Under the pieces are notes generated by a model, which worked only from the letters and a program-made list of their open reading frames with translations, made no database searches and had not been told where the DNA came from. From JAFGBM01 sp964610155 (GTDB lineage: Bacteria; Actinomycetota; Actinomycetes; Actinomycetales; Demequinaceae), in assembly GCA_964610155.1 (NCBI GenBank), contig CAZSUY010000006.1:1-64000 (forward strand): 64,000 bases of DNA. Reading direction: 5' to 3'. The stretch's first letter is position 1. Each line of letters starts with the position of its first letter. Below, piece by piece: positions 50,166 to 58,554 of this stretch. Position numbers and translations under genes: made by a program.

Positions 50166-51085
50166 GTGGTCATGCCCTCGTTATCGGAGAGGCGCTCATT
50201 GATGTTGTTCGACACCCGGACGGAAGCGAAACCTCCCTCCCGGGGGGTTCGCCAGCGAATGTCGCCCTCGGCCTCGGAAGGCTCGGAAAGCAGGTTGAGC
50301 TACTGACCTGGATCGCCCTCGACGAGAATGGACGAACGATCCGCGAGCACCTCGAAACCGCGGGCGTCACGCTCGTGCGGGGATCGGAGTCCGCGATCCA
50401 TACCCCCGTGGCTAGGGCCTTCCTCGACGACTCTGGTGCCGCAAACTACGATTTCGACCTCACCTGGGCGCTCAGCCCCGGGGCGGCACTGACCCGCAAG
50501 CCCATCGTCGTACACACCGGTTCCATAGCTGCGGTCATGTCTCCCGGTGCCGCCAGTGTCCGCTCCATCGTCGAGAACAGTAGGGAATCCGCAACGATAA
50601 CCTACGATCCCAATGTGCGTCCCGCCCTGATGGGAAACCGTGTGACCGCGCTCAAGCAGATCGAACAACTGGTTGAACTCTCTGACATCGTCAAAGTCAG
50701 TGACGATGATCTCGATTGGCTCGACCCCGAGCGCCCTCCGAACGTCCTGGCTAGACGATGGCTTGAGATGGGTCCCGCAATCGTCGTCGTGACAAGGGGA
50801 GAAATGGGTGCCACCATTTTCATTGGCGACGGTCGGAAGATCGATGCAACCGCACCGCAGGTCCCTGTTGCCGACACGGTCGGTGCCGGGGATGCCTTCA
50901 TGTCTGGATTGATCGACGGACTATGGTCGCAGGGCTACCTGGGGGCTGAGAATCGCCTGATGCTTCCCGAGGTTACGACAGACGTCGCCACCTACGTCCT
51001 CAATCGCTCCGTAGGAATCGCGGCCATCACCGTGTCGCGAGAGGGGGCGGATCCCCCAACCAAAGAGGAACTCGGCGAGACCTAA
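50162..51085 (+). CDS. PfkB-family carbohydrate kinase (fructokinase-like)
   Basis: 307 residues from the GTG at 50162, which overlaps the xseB stop; the longer frame to 50096 runs inside xseB. Ribokinase-fold motifs: LVIGEALIDVV, PGGSPANVALGLGRLGK, VVVTRGEMGATIF and the catalytic-base motif DTVGAGDAFMSGLI. Phosphorylates a sugar or nucleoside; the PGGSPANVA region fits fructokinase-like members. Its end overlaps the convergent LRV gene by 4 nt. Confidence 0.85.
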   Translation: MSGHALVIGEALIDVVRHPDGSETSLPGGSPANVALGLGRLGKQVELLTWIALDENGRTIREHLETAGVTLVRGSESAIHTPVARAFLDDSGAANYDFDLTWALSPGAALTRKPIVVHTGSIAAVMSPGAASVRSIVENSRESATITYDPNVRPALMGNRVTALKQIEQLVELSDIVKVSDDDLDWLDPERPPNVLARRWLEMGPAIVVVTRGEMGATIFIGDGRKIDATAPQVPVADTVGAGDAFMSGLIDGLWSQGYLGAENRLMLPEVTTDVATYVLNRSVGIAAITVSREGADPPTKEELGET

Positions 51086-51465
51086 ATGAGGCGCGCCTGC
51101 GCGTACTCGCGAGCCAAGCGGGGGCCATCCGCCGCGATCTTCTCGATCGTTTCGTGCGGCACGGCTGGATTATCAATAAGGGCTCGAACAACCTCGATGC
51201 TCTTGTCGTCGGACAATTGGGCGATGACGGTCGCCGTGCGACCTATCCCTGGGTTGGTAGCGACCGCTACCCGGACTTCCGTCTTTGAATCCTGGGTGAA
51301 GGCGATCAGGGCGCCCAAGGGGGCATCGAATCGGCCAGCTGCGGCGACTCGGGCCGAGACATCCTTTGATCGCACAAGGGTCATATACTCATCGCCAGTC
51401 AGTCCCCCGGAGACGCTACCCGCCTCGGAACTCTCGTTGACGGTAGTTCTGCCGATGATCGCCAT
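51082..51465 (-). CDS. HEAT/LRV-like repeat protein, paralogue 2
   Basis: 127 residues; N-terminal linker (MAIIGRTTVNESSEAG), then helical repeats LVRSKDVSARVAAAGRFDA, LGALIAFTQDSKTEVRVAVA, IAQLSDDKSIEVVRALIDN, similar in layout to paralogue 1. AAGGAG lies 9-10 nt before the ATG at 51465. Two related repeat genes thus bracket xseB and the kinase on the minus strand. Function unknown. Confidence 0.65.
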   Translation of the reverse strand: MAIIGRTTVNESSEAGSVSGGLTGDEYMTLVRSKDVSARVAAAGRFDAPLGALIAFTQDSKTEVRVAVATNPGIGRTATVIAQLSDDKSIEVVRALIDNPAVPHETIEKIAADGPRLAREYAQARLI

Positions 51466-51611
51466 AAACCGCGTCTCCTTGTGGTCACAGGTGACGCACG
51501 GCGGGTGTGCGCCCGCCTTTGTGGCTGCTACTTACTGAGATGATACCTCAATTCAAGTATGACGCGCATACTGAATATTCGATCGGTTCCATTCGTGTTG
51601 CCCACTCCTGC

Positions 51612-51617
51612 CACAAT
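51612..51617 (+). promoter_or_regulatory. -10 element of fumC, leaderless
   Basis: CACAAT at 51612-51617, exactly 6 nt before the ATG at 51624. Confidence 0.5.
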
Positions 51618-51623
51618 GGGCCC

Positions 51624-53021
51624 ATGGGAGAGCAACCCGACGGCCGGATCGTACGCGACACCTTGGGTGAGGTCACGGTCCCCCGCGAAGCCCTCTGGGG
51701 GGCTCAGACCCAACGGGCGATCGAAAACTTCCCTTTTTCCGGACAACGCCTTGAACGCTCCCACATCGAGGCGCTCGCTCAGGTGAAGAAAGCGGCGAGT
51801 CGCGCTAATGCGGACCTCGGGGTCCTCGATCTCAAGGTCGCCGAAGCCATTGCCGCCGCCGCCGACGAGGTGGCCGCGGGAACACATGATGCCCACTTCC
51901 CTGTCGATATCTACCAAACCGGATCGGGAACGTCTTCAAACATGAATATCAACGAGGTGCTCGCGACCCTCGCATCGATCCGACTCGGCAGACAGGTTCA
52001 CCCCAACGACCATGTCAACGCCTCCCAGTCCTCCAATGATGTCTTCCCCACCTCGGTACACCTCGCCGCGGCCACATCGGTCGTCCGCGACCTCGCCCCT
52101 GCCCTCGACCATCTTGCCTCGACCCTCGAGGCAAAGGCCGTCGACCTCTCAGACGCGGTCAAACCCGGGCGCACCCACCTCATGGATGCGACACCCGTGA
52201 CGTTTGGGCAAGAGTTCAGGGGATACGCCGCCGCCGTGCGCTACGGCATCGAACGACTCGAGGCCGCCCTCGTCCGAGTCGTCGAGGTACCCCTTGGAGG
52301 TACCGCGGTCGGGACCGGGATCAACACCCCGTCTGGATTCACCACTCGGGTCATTTCCCTTCTCAACGAGTACACGGGACTCAACCTCAAGGAGGCTAGG
52401 AACCACTTCGAGGCCCAGTCCGCCCGCGACGGCCTGGTCGAATTGAGTGGATCCCTTCGCACCATCGCCGTCAGCCTGACGAAGATCTGCAACGACCTCA
52501 GGTGGATGGGTTCGGGCCCAAATGCTGGCCTCGGTGAGATCACTCTGCCCGCCCTCCAGCCGGGCTCCTCGATCATGCCCGGCAAGGTCAATCCGGTTAT
52601 TCCCGAGGCGGTCCTCATGGTCTGTGCGAGGGTGATCGGAAATGACGCGACGGTCGCCTGGTCGGGCGCCTCTGGCTCCTTCGAGCTCAATGTCCAGGTC
52701 CCCGTGATGGCCCTCGGTGTGCTCGAATCGCTCAGATTACTTGCCACCGCATCTCGGCTCCTCGCCGACAAGGCGGTCGTCGGCATCGAAGCCAACCCAG
52801 AACATGCAAGGAGGCTTGCCGAGGCCTCACCGAGCATCGTCACCCCCCTCAGCCCCATCATCGGATACGCGAATGCCGCGAGGGCGGTCGAGCACGCCAA
52901 CTCACACGGCCTAACGGTTCGGGAAGCCGTGGTCGCGCTCGGGTTCGTCGAGCGGGGTGAGATCACCGAGGATCAACTCGATACGCTCCTCGACGTCACG
53001 ACGATGACGGGCGAAGCCTAG
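51624..53021 (+). CDS. fumC: Fumarate hydratase class II
   Basis: Interconverts fumarate and malate. 465 residues from the ATG at 51624, fixed by the -10 6 nt ahead; the longer frame to 51507 is not homologous. Fumarase/aspartase motifs: GSGTSSNMNINEVLA, HPNDHVNASQSSND, GRTHLMDATPVTFGQE, VGTGINTP and the catalytic loop PGSSIMPGKVNPVIPE. Iron-free oxygen-stable class, fitting an aerobic or aerotolerant TCA cycle with gltA. Confidence 0.94.
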   Translation: MGEQPDGRIVRDTLGEVTVPREALWGAQTQRAIENFPFSGQRLERSHIEALAQVKKAASRANADLGVLDLKVAEAIAAAADEVAAGTHDAHFPVDIYQTGSGTSSNMNINEVLATLASIRLGRQVHPNDHVNASQSSNDVFPTSVHLAAATSVVRDLAPALDHLASTLEAKAVDLSDAVKPGRTHLMDATPVTFGQEFRGYAAAVRYGIERLEAALVRVVEVPLGGTAVGTGINTPSGFTTRVISLLNEYTGLNLKEARNHFEAQSARDGLVELSGSLRTIAVSLTKICNDLRWMGSGPNAGLGEITLPALQPGSSIMPGKVNPVIPEAVLMVCARVIGNDATVAWSGASGSFELNVQVPVMALGVLESLRLLATASRLLADKAVVGIEANPEHARRLAEASPSIVTPLSPIIGYANAARAVEHANSHGLTVREAVVALGFVERGEITEDQLDTLLDVTTMTGEA

Positions 53022-53025
53022 GGAC

Positions 53026-53682
53026 CTACCGGTGGGACCCCTGATCGAACGGATCATACTCGCCAAATCGCGTGCGCTCAGGTAGAGCGTGATCCAGGAC
53101 GATCATTGCGGCCGAGAGCGCTGCAAACCCAGCCACATAGCTGATAAGCCGCCACGCCACCCCTCCGACACCGAGCACATCTACGTCGAGGAACGGATAG
53201 GGAGCTGCGAGTGAATCGATGAGCGCAAGCGCTGAAAAGATGAGGACGAGGTACCCGACCACGTACAGGAGCCAGATCCAGACGTACCTCCACGGGATTC
53301 GGCGATGCTCGTCGAAGACGATCCAGATCGCCATCGCGGCGATGGGTGTAACGACGTGCTCCAGCGTGGAGTTCGACAGACCAAGGATGACGGCCGGAGA
53401 TGAACCCGGGATCTCAGGGCCGAGCACGAAGTTGTACACGATCCCGGTGATGGTCAGGTAGAAGACCGAACTCCCCGAGAGCCACTCCGGAGGGGTGCGT
53501 TTCCTCCACACCAGGGCATGAGCCGTCCATAAGAACGACACGGCCATCATGGTATTGGACTGAACGGTGAAGGTCAGAAGTCCCTTGGGTCCACTCGCGG
53601 AAAGCAGGTTGACCACCGTCAGGAGGCCAATGGCGGCCACCACAACTCGAAGGGTCGCCGATACGATGTTCGTTGGCTTCAC
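53026..53682 (-). CDS. Pr6Pr-family membrane protein
   Basis: 218 residues from the GTG at 53682, preferred because AGGGCGGG lies about 8 nt upstream and it avoids overlap with phoH; a TTG at 53718 also opens the frame. Six transmembrane helices; features ASGPKGLLTFTVQSNTM, GLSNSTLEHVVTPIAAM and PWRYVWIWLLYVVGYL match the Pr6Pr family of actinobacterial membrane proteins, whose function is unknown. Confidence 0.75.
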   Translation of the reverse strand: MKPTNIVSATLRVVVAAIGLLTVVNLLSASGPKGLLTFTVQSNTMMAVSFLWTAHALVWRKRTPPEWLSGSSVFYLTITGIVYNFVLGPEIPGSSPAVILGLSNSTLEHVVTPIAAMAIWIVFDEHRRIPWRYVWIWLLYVVGYLVLIFSALALIDSLAAPYPFLDVDVLGVGGVAWRLISYVAGFAALSAAMIVLDHALPERTRFGEYDPFDQGSHR

Positions 53683-53698
53683 AAGAAAATCCCGCCCT

Positions 53699-55063
53699 TC
53701 AGAGGTCCAGTCGCTCAAGCATCTCCGTCACGAGCGCTGCGACCGCCGAGCGCTCCGACCGTTCAAGGGTGATATGGGCGAAGAGCTGATGCCCCTTGAG
53801 TGCCTCCACCACCGCCGCGACCCCATCGTGGCGTCCGACCCTGAGGTTATCCCGTTGGGCTACATCGTGGGTGAGGACCACACGCGATCCCCGTCCGATC
53901 CGGCTGAGCATCGTCAGGAGGACGTTCCGCTCAAGCGACTGGGCTTCGTCAACGATGACGAAGGCATCATGGATGGAGCGGCCACGGATATGGGTGAGCG
54001 GCAGTACTTCAAGCATCCCCCTGTCCAGGACCTCCTCAATGACAGGGGTCGAGACCACCGCCCCGAGGGTGTCAAAAACCGCCTGCGCCCAGGGGTTCAT
54101 CTTCTCGGATTCGCTGCCGGGGAGGTACCCCAACTCCTGGCCACCGACCGCGTACAGGGGTCTAAACACGATGATCTTCTTGTGCTGGGTTCGTTCCATC
54201 ACGGCCTCGAGGCCAGCGCATAGGGCTAGGGCGCTTTTCCCCGTTCCCGCGCGGCCCCCGAGCGAGACGATTCCGATGGACTCGTCGAGGAGGAGGTCGA
54301 TCGCGATCCGCTGCTCGGCGCTGCGCCCGTGAATCCCGAATGCCTCGAGATCCCCCCTCACGTGGCGGATCGACCCGTCGTCACCGATCCGCCCGAGGGC
54401 GGAGCCGCGTGGGGAGTGGAGGACGAGCCCCGTGTGGATAGGAAGAGCCCTGATATCCCCGCCGGCCTCGTCAATCGGGGGTGCGGGGATCCTCTCCCCG
54501 TCGTACAGTTCAGACATCTGCTGCTCTGTGAGTTGAACCTCGCGCATCCCGGTCCAGCCCGATTCGATGGCAAGTTCGGCGCGGTACTCCTCGGCATCCA
54601 TACCGAGGGCCGCTGCCTTGACCCGCATCGGCAGATCCTTGGACACGATGGTGACCAAGTGCCCCTCGGCCTGAAGGTTGACCGCGACGGCCAGGATGCG
54701 GGAATCGTTATCTCCAAGGCGGAACCCGCTAGGGAGCACCTCCTGGTCGGTGTGATTGAGTTCGACCCGAAGGGTTCCTGCCGAATTGTTGACGGATAAA
54801 GGCGCGTTCAAGTGACCATGGACCACTCGAAGCTCGTCGAGGAGTCGAAGCGCTGAGCGGGCAAAGTACCCGAGTTCGGGATGGTGCCGCTTTGCCTCAA
54901 GCTCCGTAATGACGACTACGGGAAGCACGACGGCATGCTCGGCGAATCGGAGTACCGCCCTGGGGTCGGAGAGAAGTACGGAGGTATCGAGAACAAAGGT
55001 GCGAAGGCGGGTCGCCTTCTTGGTCTGCACGTGCGTTGGGGCCGCTTGAGTAGTGATGGACAC
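53699..55063 (-). CDS. PIN-PhoH fusion ATPase/ribonuclease
   Basis: 454 residues: an N-terminal PIN nuclease (FVLDTSVLLSDPRAVLRF, VVVITELEAKRHHPELG, DNDSRILAVA) and a C-terminal PhoH ATPase (Walker A SLGGRAGTGKSALAL, Walker B DAFVIVDEAQSL). Such PhoH2-type proteins couple RNA unwinding to cleavage. The GTG at 55063 is chosen since GGGAG lies 5 nt ahead; a GTG at 55087 is also in frame. Its end overlaps the Pr6Pr frame only if that gene starts at the TTG. Confidence 0.88.
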   Translation of the reverse strand: MSITTQAAPTHVQTKKATRLRTFVLDTSVLLSDPRAVLRFAEHAVVLPVVVITELEAKRHHPELGYFARSALRLLDELRVVHGHLNAPLSVNNSAGTLRVELNHTDQEVLPSGFRLGDNDSRILAVAVNLQAEGHLVTIVSKDLPMRVKAAALGMDAEEYRAELAIESGWTGMREVQLTEQQMSELYDGERIPAPPIDEAGGDIRALPIHTGLVLHSPRGSALGRIGDDGSIRHVRGDLEAFGIHGRSAEQRIAIDLLLDESIGIVSLGGRAGTGKSALALCAGLEAVMERTQHKKIIVFRPLYAVGGQELGYLPGSESEKMNPWAQAVFDTLGAVVSTPVIEEVLDRGMLEVLPLTHIRGRSIHDAFVIVDEAQSLERNVLLTMLSRIGRGSRVVLTHDVAQRDNLRVGRHDGVAAVVEALKGHQLFAHITLERSERSAVAALVTEMLERLDL

Positions 55064-55165
55064 TTTGGCTCCCTGGCGTTCGGTCACACCCAGGGCTCCA
55101 TTCGCCCCGGGGGCGAAGGTTAGGTGACGAGGCGAACTTCCATTTCAGTTTCGACGGTACGCGCG

Positions 55166-55197
55166 CTCGGGCGTGTTGCCGGTGGCAACACGCCGAG
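55166..55197 (-). terminator. Stem-loop with 14 paired bases
   Basis: CTCG-G-GCGTGTTGCC (55166-55180), loop GGT and GGCAACACGCCGAG (55184-55197): a 14-bp stem with one bulged G. It lies beyond the truncated rhodanese and could stop minus-strand transcripts that read through the end of the pnt operon; no T-run. Confidence 0.6.
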
Positions 55198-55280
55198 CTT
55201 GCGCGTCATCAAGATCTCGGAGTAGTACCCGGGAAAATGGTTGGGTTTCCCTCCCGACACCACAGGCCAAAGAAGTAGAC

Positions 55281-55580
55281 ATAACCCGCTTCAGAATTGT
55301 CGCTCTCGCACTCATCGCGAGTCTTGCCCTCGCTGCTTGTTCCGCTCCTCCCGAGACCCCCCTCAAGGAAAACCCTGAGGCAACGGTGCCCTTCAGCGGT
55401 GAACATGTGTCTATCGATACCTGGACGGAGGCTGCCGCTGGCGAGGACGTCATCATCCTCGACGTCCGCACTCCGGAGGAGTACGCGGGCGGCCGCATCT
55501 CCGGGGCGATCGACATCATGGCGACTCTCGGAATCACCAAGACGATATGCCGTCGATCTATTCGAAGTACCCACCGATGA
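55281..55580 (+). pseudogene. Truncated rhodanese-domain lipoprotein
   Basis: A lipoprotein signal (RIVALALIASLALAAC, lipobox Cys) is followed by the start of a single-domain rhodanese (IILDVRTPEEYAGGRISGAI) and then the sequence departs into 20 unrelated residues; the catalytic Cys loop and the last two thirds of the domain are missing. The first codon is unclear (no ATG/GTG at 55281; the frame is open from a GTG at 55173). The end overlaps the convergent pntB by 23 nt. Probably a broken gene next to a rearrangement point. Confidence 0.6.
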
Positions 55581-57033
55581 CCTTGAGCAACTCGGAAAGG
55601 CCCTTCTTGGCATCCGACAGGAACATCCCCGTCTTCGGGTCGGTGTAGAGCTCGTTGTCGAGGCCGGCGTAGCCGTGCCCGAGCGACCGCTTGATGACGA
55701 CGATGGACTTGGCGTGGTCGACGTCGAGGATCGGCATACCGGAGATGGCGTTGCCGGGACGACGGGCGGCCGGGTTGGTCACGTCGTTCGCCCCGATAAC
55801 GACGGCGACGTCGCACGAGTCGAACTCGCCGTTGACCTCGTCCATCTCCTTGAGCTGGGTATACGGCACGTCGGCCTCCGCAAGAAGCACGTTCATGTGC
55901 CCGGGCATGCGGCCTGCGACCGGGTGGATAGCGTAGTAGACCGTCACGCCGTGTTTCTCGAGGAGACTACCGAGCTCGCCTGCCTCACGCTGCGCCTGAG
56001 CGGCCGCAAGGCCATAGCCCGGGACGATGATGACCTTCTGCGCGTAGGCAAGCTGAATCGCCACGTCCTCCGCGCCGATGACATGCACCGTGCCGCCACC
56101 TGTCGGCGCAGCAACCGCACCGCCGCCGTCCCCGGTGCCGTACCCGCCGACCATGATCGACATGATCGACCGGTTCATGGCGTCCGCCATGAGCTTGGTC
56201 AGGATCGACCCAGAGGCACCGACGAGGGCACCCGCGACGATCAGGATCGTGTTGTCGACCACGAAGCCCGCCATCGCGACCGCAAGGCCGGTGAAGGCGT
56301 TGAGGAGCGAGACGACAACCGGCATGTCGGCGCCACCGATCGGCAGCACCATCAAAATGCCGAAGACGAATGCCGCGGCCGCGACGACGACGAGCGGGAC
56401 GATACCTGGATCCATCGAGAGCCACACGATGCCGCCGAAGCCGACCAGCGCACTACCGATCAGCAACAACCGAGAGCCGAAGAAGGTGATCGGGGCGCCG
56501 GAGACGAGGCCCTGGAGCTTGCCCGCCGCAACGATAGAACCGGAGAACGTCACCGTCCCGATGAGGATGTCGAGGCCGACGGGGATGCTGAACGCGAGTT
56601 CGAAGCCCCCTCCCTCTGGGGTGATCCGGTCGAAGAAGTCGACAAACGCGACGAGAGCGGCGGCGCCACCACCGACGGCGTTGAAGATCGATACCAACTG
56701 CGGCATGTCCGTCATCTGCACCCTGAGGGCAGAGACGACACCGGCAAGGGCACCGACGAGGGCTCCTGCGCCGACAGCGATCCAGCCCCAGGTACTGACC
56801 TCGTAGCCATCATTCCCGAGGAGCAGCACGACGGTCATCGCGACCGCGAGGGTCATACCGGCGGCGGAGAGAAGGTTGCCCTTGCGGGCCGTGGCGGGGG
56901 ACCGCATGAGGTGAAGCCCCATGACGAAGCCGACAGCCGCTAGCAGGTAGACGATTTCAACGATCGTCCGAGTGGCGGAGAGGTTGGTGGCTACCACCTC
57001 GGTCAGGGGATCAACGGCCATTGCTACCATCAC
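55558..57033 (-). CDS. pntB: NAD(P) transhydrogenase subunit beta
   Basis: 491 residues: about nine transmembrane helices (domain II; for example IVEIVYLLAAVGFVMGLHLM) then the NADP(H)-binding domain III at the C-terminus (VIIVPGYGLAAAQAQREAGE, NVLLAEADVPYTQLKEMDEV, VVIGANDVTNPAARRPGNAI, SIVVIKRSLGHGYAGLDNEL). With PntA1 and PntA2 it couples hydride transfer between NADH and NADP to proton movement. Start GTG at 57033 overlaps the pntA2 stop by 4 nt (an ATG three bases inside is the alternative). Confidence 0.94.
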   Translation of the reverse strand: MMVAMAVDPLTEVVATNLSATRTIVEIVYLLAAVGFVMGLHLMRSPATARKGNLLSAAGMTLAVAMTVVLLLGNDGYEVSTWGWIAVGAGALVGALAGVVSALRVQMTDMPQLVSIFNAVGGGAAALVAFVDFFDRITPEGGGFELAFSIPVGLDILIGTVTFSGSIVAAGKLQGLVSGAPITFFGSRLLLIGSALVGFGGIVWLSMDPGIVPLVVVAAAAFVFGILMVLPIGGADMPVVVSLLNAFTGLAVAMAGFVVDNTILIVAGALVGASGSILTKLMADAMNRSIMSIMVGGYGTGDGGGAVAAPTGGGTVHVIGAEDVAIQLAYAQKVIIVPGYGLAAAQAQREAGELGSLLEKHGVTVYYAIHPVAGRMPGHMNVLLAEADVPYTQLKEMDEVNGEFDSCDVAVVIGANDVTNPAARRPGNAISGMPILDVDHAKSIVVIKRSLGHGYAGLDNELYTDPKTGMFLSDAKKGLSELLKVIGGYFE

Positions 57034-57341
57034 TTCCCGCCCTTCGCATCGGCTCCCTTAGGGCGAGCCTTGAACATTCCGAGCATGCGGTCCGTCACTA
57101 CGTATCCGCCGACGACGTTCATCGCGGCGAACGCAGCAGCGAAAAACGCGAGGATGTACGCGCCGACGTTGTCGGCCGTTGCCGCGATGAGGATGGCCCC
57201 GACAAGCACGACCCCGTGGATCGAGTTGGCTCCGGACATCATGGGCGTGTGGAGCGTCGCCGGGATCTTCGAGATGACCTCGAAGCCGACGAGGAGCGAG
57301 AGCACGAAGAAGCTCAGCGCGGTCAAGAGTTCGGGGCTCAC
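57030..57341 (-). CDS. pntA2: NAD(P) transhydrogenase subunit alpha 2 (membrane part)
   Basis: 103 residues with about three transmembrane helices (LTALSFFVLSLLVGFEVISK, GVVLVGAILIAATADNVGAY, AFFAAAFAAMNVVGGYVVT), the small membrane subunit of split actinobacterial transhydrogenases (pntAb in Mycobacterium). Overlaps pntA1 and pntB by 4 nt each. Confidence 0.92.
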   Translation of the reverse strand: MSPELLTALSFFVLSLLVGFEVISKIPATLHTPMMSGANSIHGVVLVGAILIAATADNVGAYILAFFAAAFAAMNVVGGYVVTDRMLGMFKARPKGADAKGGK

Positions 57342-58450
57342 TTTGCCGTTCCCTTCGTTGTTGCGGGAATCAGCATGGCCGCAATCACCTCATCCTCCGG
57401 GTCAATCACGATCTGACCCTCCTTGTAGATCGAATCGATGACCGCCGTCATGTTCTTGGCGAAAGCGGTGGACGCAGCGGACGGCATCTCGGCGGCGAAG
57501 ATGTTGCTGCCGATGATGGTCACCTTGTTCTTGGTGACGACTCGTTCGCCCGAGACTGAACCCTCGACGTTGCCGCCCAAAGGGCCCGCCGCGGTGTCGA
57601 CGATCACGGAACCAGGGACCATCTCCGCGACGGTCTCCTTGGTCACCAAGACCGGGGGCTTCCTGCCGGGTACGTTCGCCGTCGTAATGACGATGTCAAA
57701 TTTGGCGATCTGGGCGGCCAGCTCCTTCTGCTGCCTGGCCGTTTCCTCCTTGGTCAGGGCCCGGGCGTACCCGCCCTCCCCGACCGCAGACTCCACCGAT
57801 GTCGTAAGGAACTGTGCCCCCATCGAGGCGACTTCCTCACGGGCGGCGGGCCTGACGTCGTAGCCGGAGACCTGGGCGCCCATCCTACGAGCGGAGCCGA
57901 TCGCCTGAAGGCCCGAGACCCCCGCCCCGAGGATGAGCACCTTGGCGGGACGGGCGGTCCCGGCGGCGGTCATCATCATGGGGAAGTATCGGGTGTAGGC
58001 CTCGGCGGCGATGGTAACGGCTCGGTAGCCGGCAACCGACGCCTGGCTGGAGAGCACGTCCATGGTCTGGGCGCGGGATACCTGGCGGGGCAGGCGGTCG
58101 AGACTAATAACCGTCACGCCCTTTGCAGCCGCGGCCTCGAGATCCTTCGCGTCGACCAGCGAGCGCAACTGCCCGATGAGAAGCTGATCCTTGCCGAGTT
58201 TGGCGATCGTCGCTGTAGGGGGACGATTCACGCTGAGGACGATGGCGGCCTTCAGGGCCTCGGCGAGCGGGACCACCTTTGCCCCGGCCTTCCTGTAATC
58301 ACTGTCGGAGAAGAAGGCATACTCTCCCGCCCCCGATTCGACCATCACCGAGAACCCGTCGGAGACGAGTTTGGCGACGACCTCGGGGACCAGGGCGACC
58401 CGCTTCTCTCCGGGAGCGCGTTCCTTCAGCGCGGCGACACTGACTGGCAT
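57338..58450 (-). CDS. pntA1: NAD(P) transhydrogenase subunit alpha 1 (NAD-binding)
   Basis: 370 residues from the ATG at 58450, which has AAGGAGG 6 nt upstream; eight further upstream codons are not needed. NAD(H)-binding domain I: ERAPGEKRVALVPEVVAKLV, VILGAGVSGLQAIGSARRMG, then ATTKGTAK-type tail with GSNIFAAEMPSAAS. Forms the peripheral domain of the proton-pumping transhydrogenase. A 104-nt gap separates it from the upstream fusion flavoprotein; it may have its own promoter there. Confidence 0.93.
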   Translation of the reverse strand: MPVSVAALKERAPGEKRVALVPEVVAKLVSDGFSVMVESGAGEYAFFSDSDYRKAGAKVVPLAEALKAAIVLSVNRPPTATIAKLGKDQLLIGQLRSLVDAKDLEAAAAKGVTVISLDRLPRQVSRAQTMDVLSSQASVAGYRAVTIAAEAYTRYFPMMMTAAGTARPAKVLILGAGVSGLQAIGSARRMGAQVSGYDVRPAAREEVASMGAQFLTTSVESAVGEGGYARALTKEETARQQKELAAQIAKFDIVITTANVPGRKPPVLVTKETVAEMVPGSVIVDTAAGPLGGNVEGSVSGERVVTKNKVTIIGSNIFAAEMPSAASTAFAKNMTAVIDSIYKEGQIVIDPEDEVIAAMLIPATTKGTAK

Positions 58451-58554
58451 TGTTAGCCTCCTTCGAGGGCTCACCCATATAGTGCCCGCCTATGTACCCA
58501 TCCTCTACAAGACCTAGGTCCCGCGAATGGGCCGGGAGAGCGCTATTCCGTCTT
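58451..58554 (-). promoter_or_regulatory. Intergenic region before pntA1
   Basis: The only gap over 30 nt in the redox operon. It holds AAGGAGG close to pntA1 and A+T-rich candidates for a -10 (TACATA near 58494-58489; ACTATA near 58483-58478), neither with a convincing -35, so a secondary promoter is possible but not proved. Confidence 0.35.

Noticed and set aside
55530..55580. C-R-R-S sequence in the rhodanese remnant resembling the catalytic loop
   Set aside because: The stretch lies partly in DNA that codes for the end of pntB on the other strand, and spacing from the preceding domain start is far too short; probably chance.
55297..56943. 548-codon frame antisense to pntB
   Set aside because: No motif, composition of a shadow frame, and fully covers the transhydrogenase gene.
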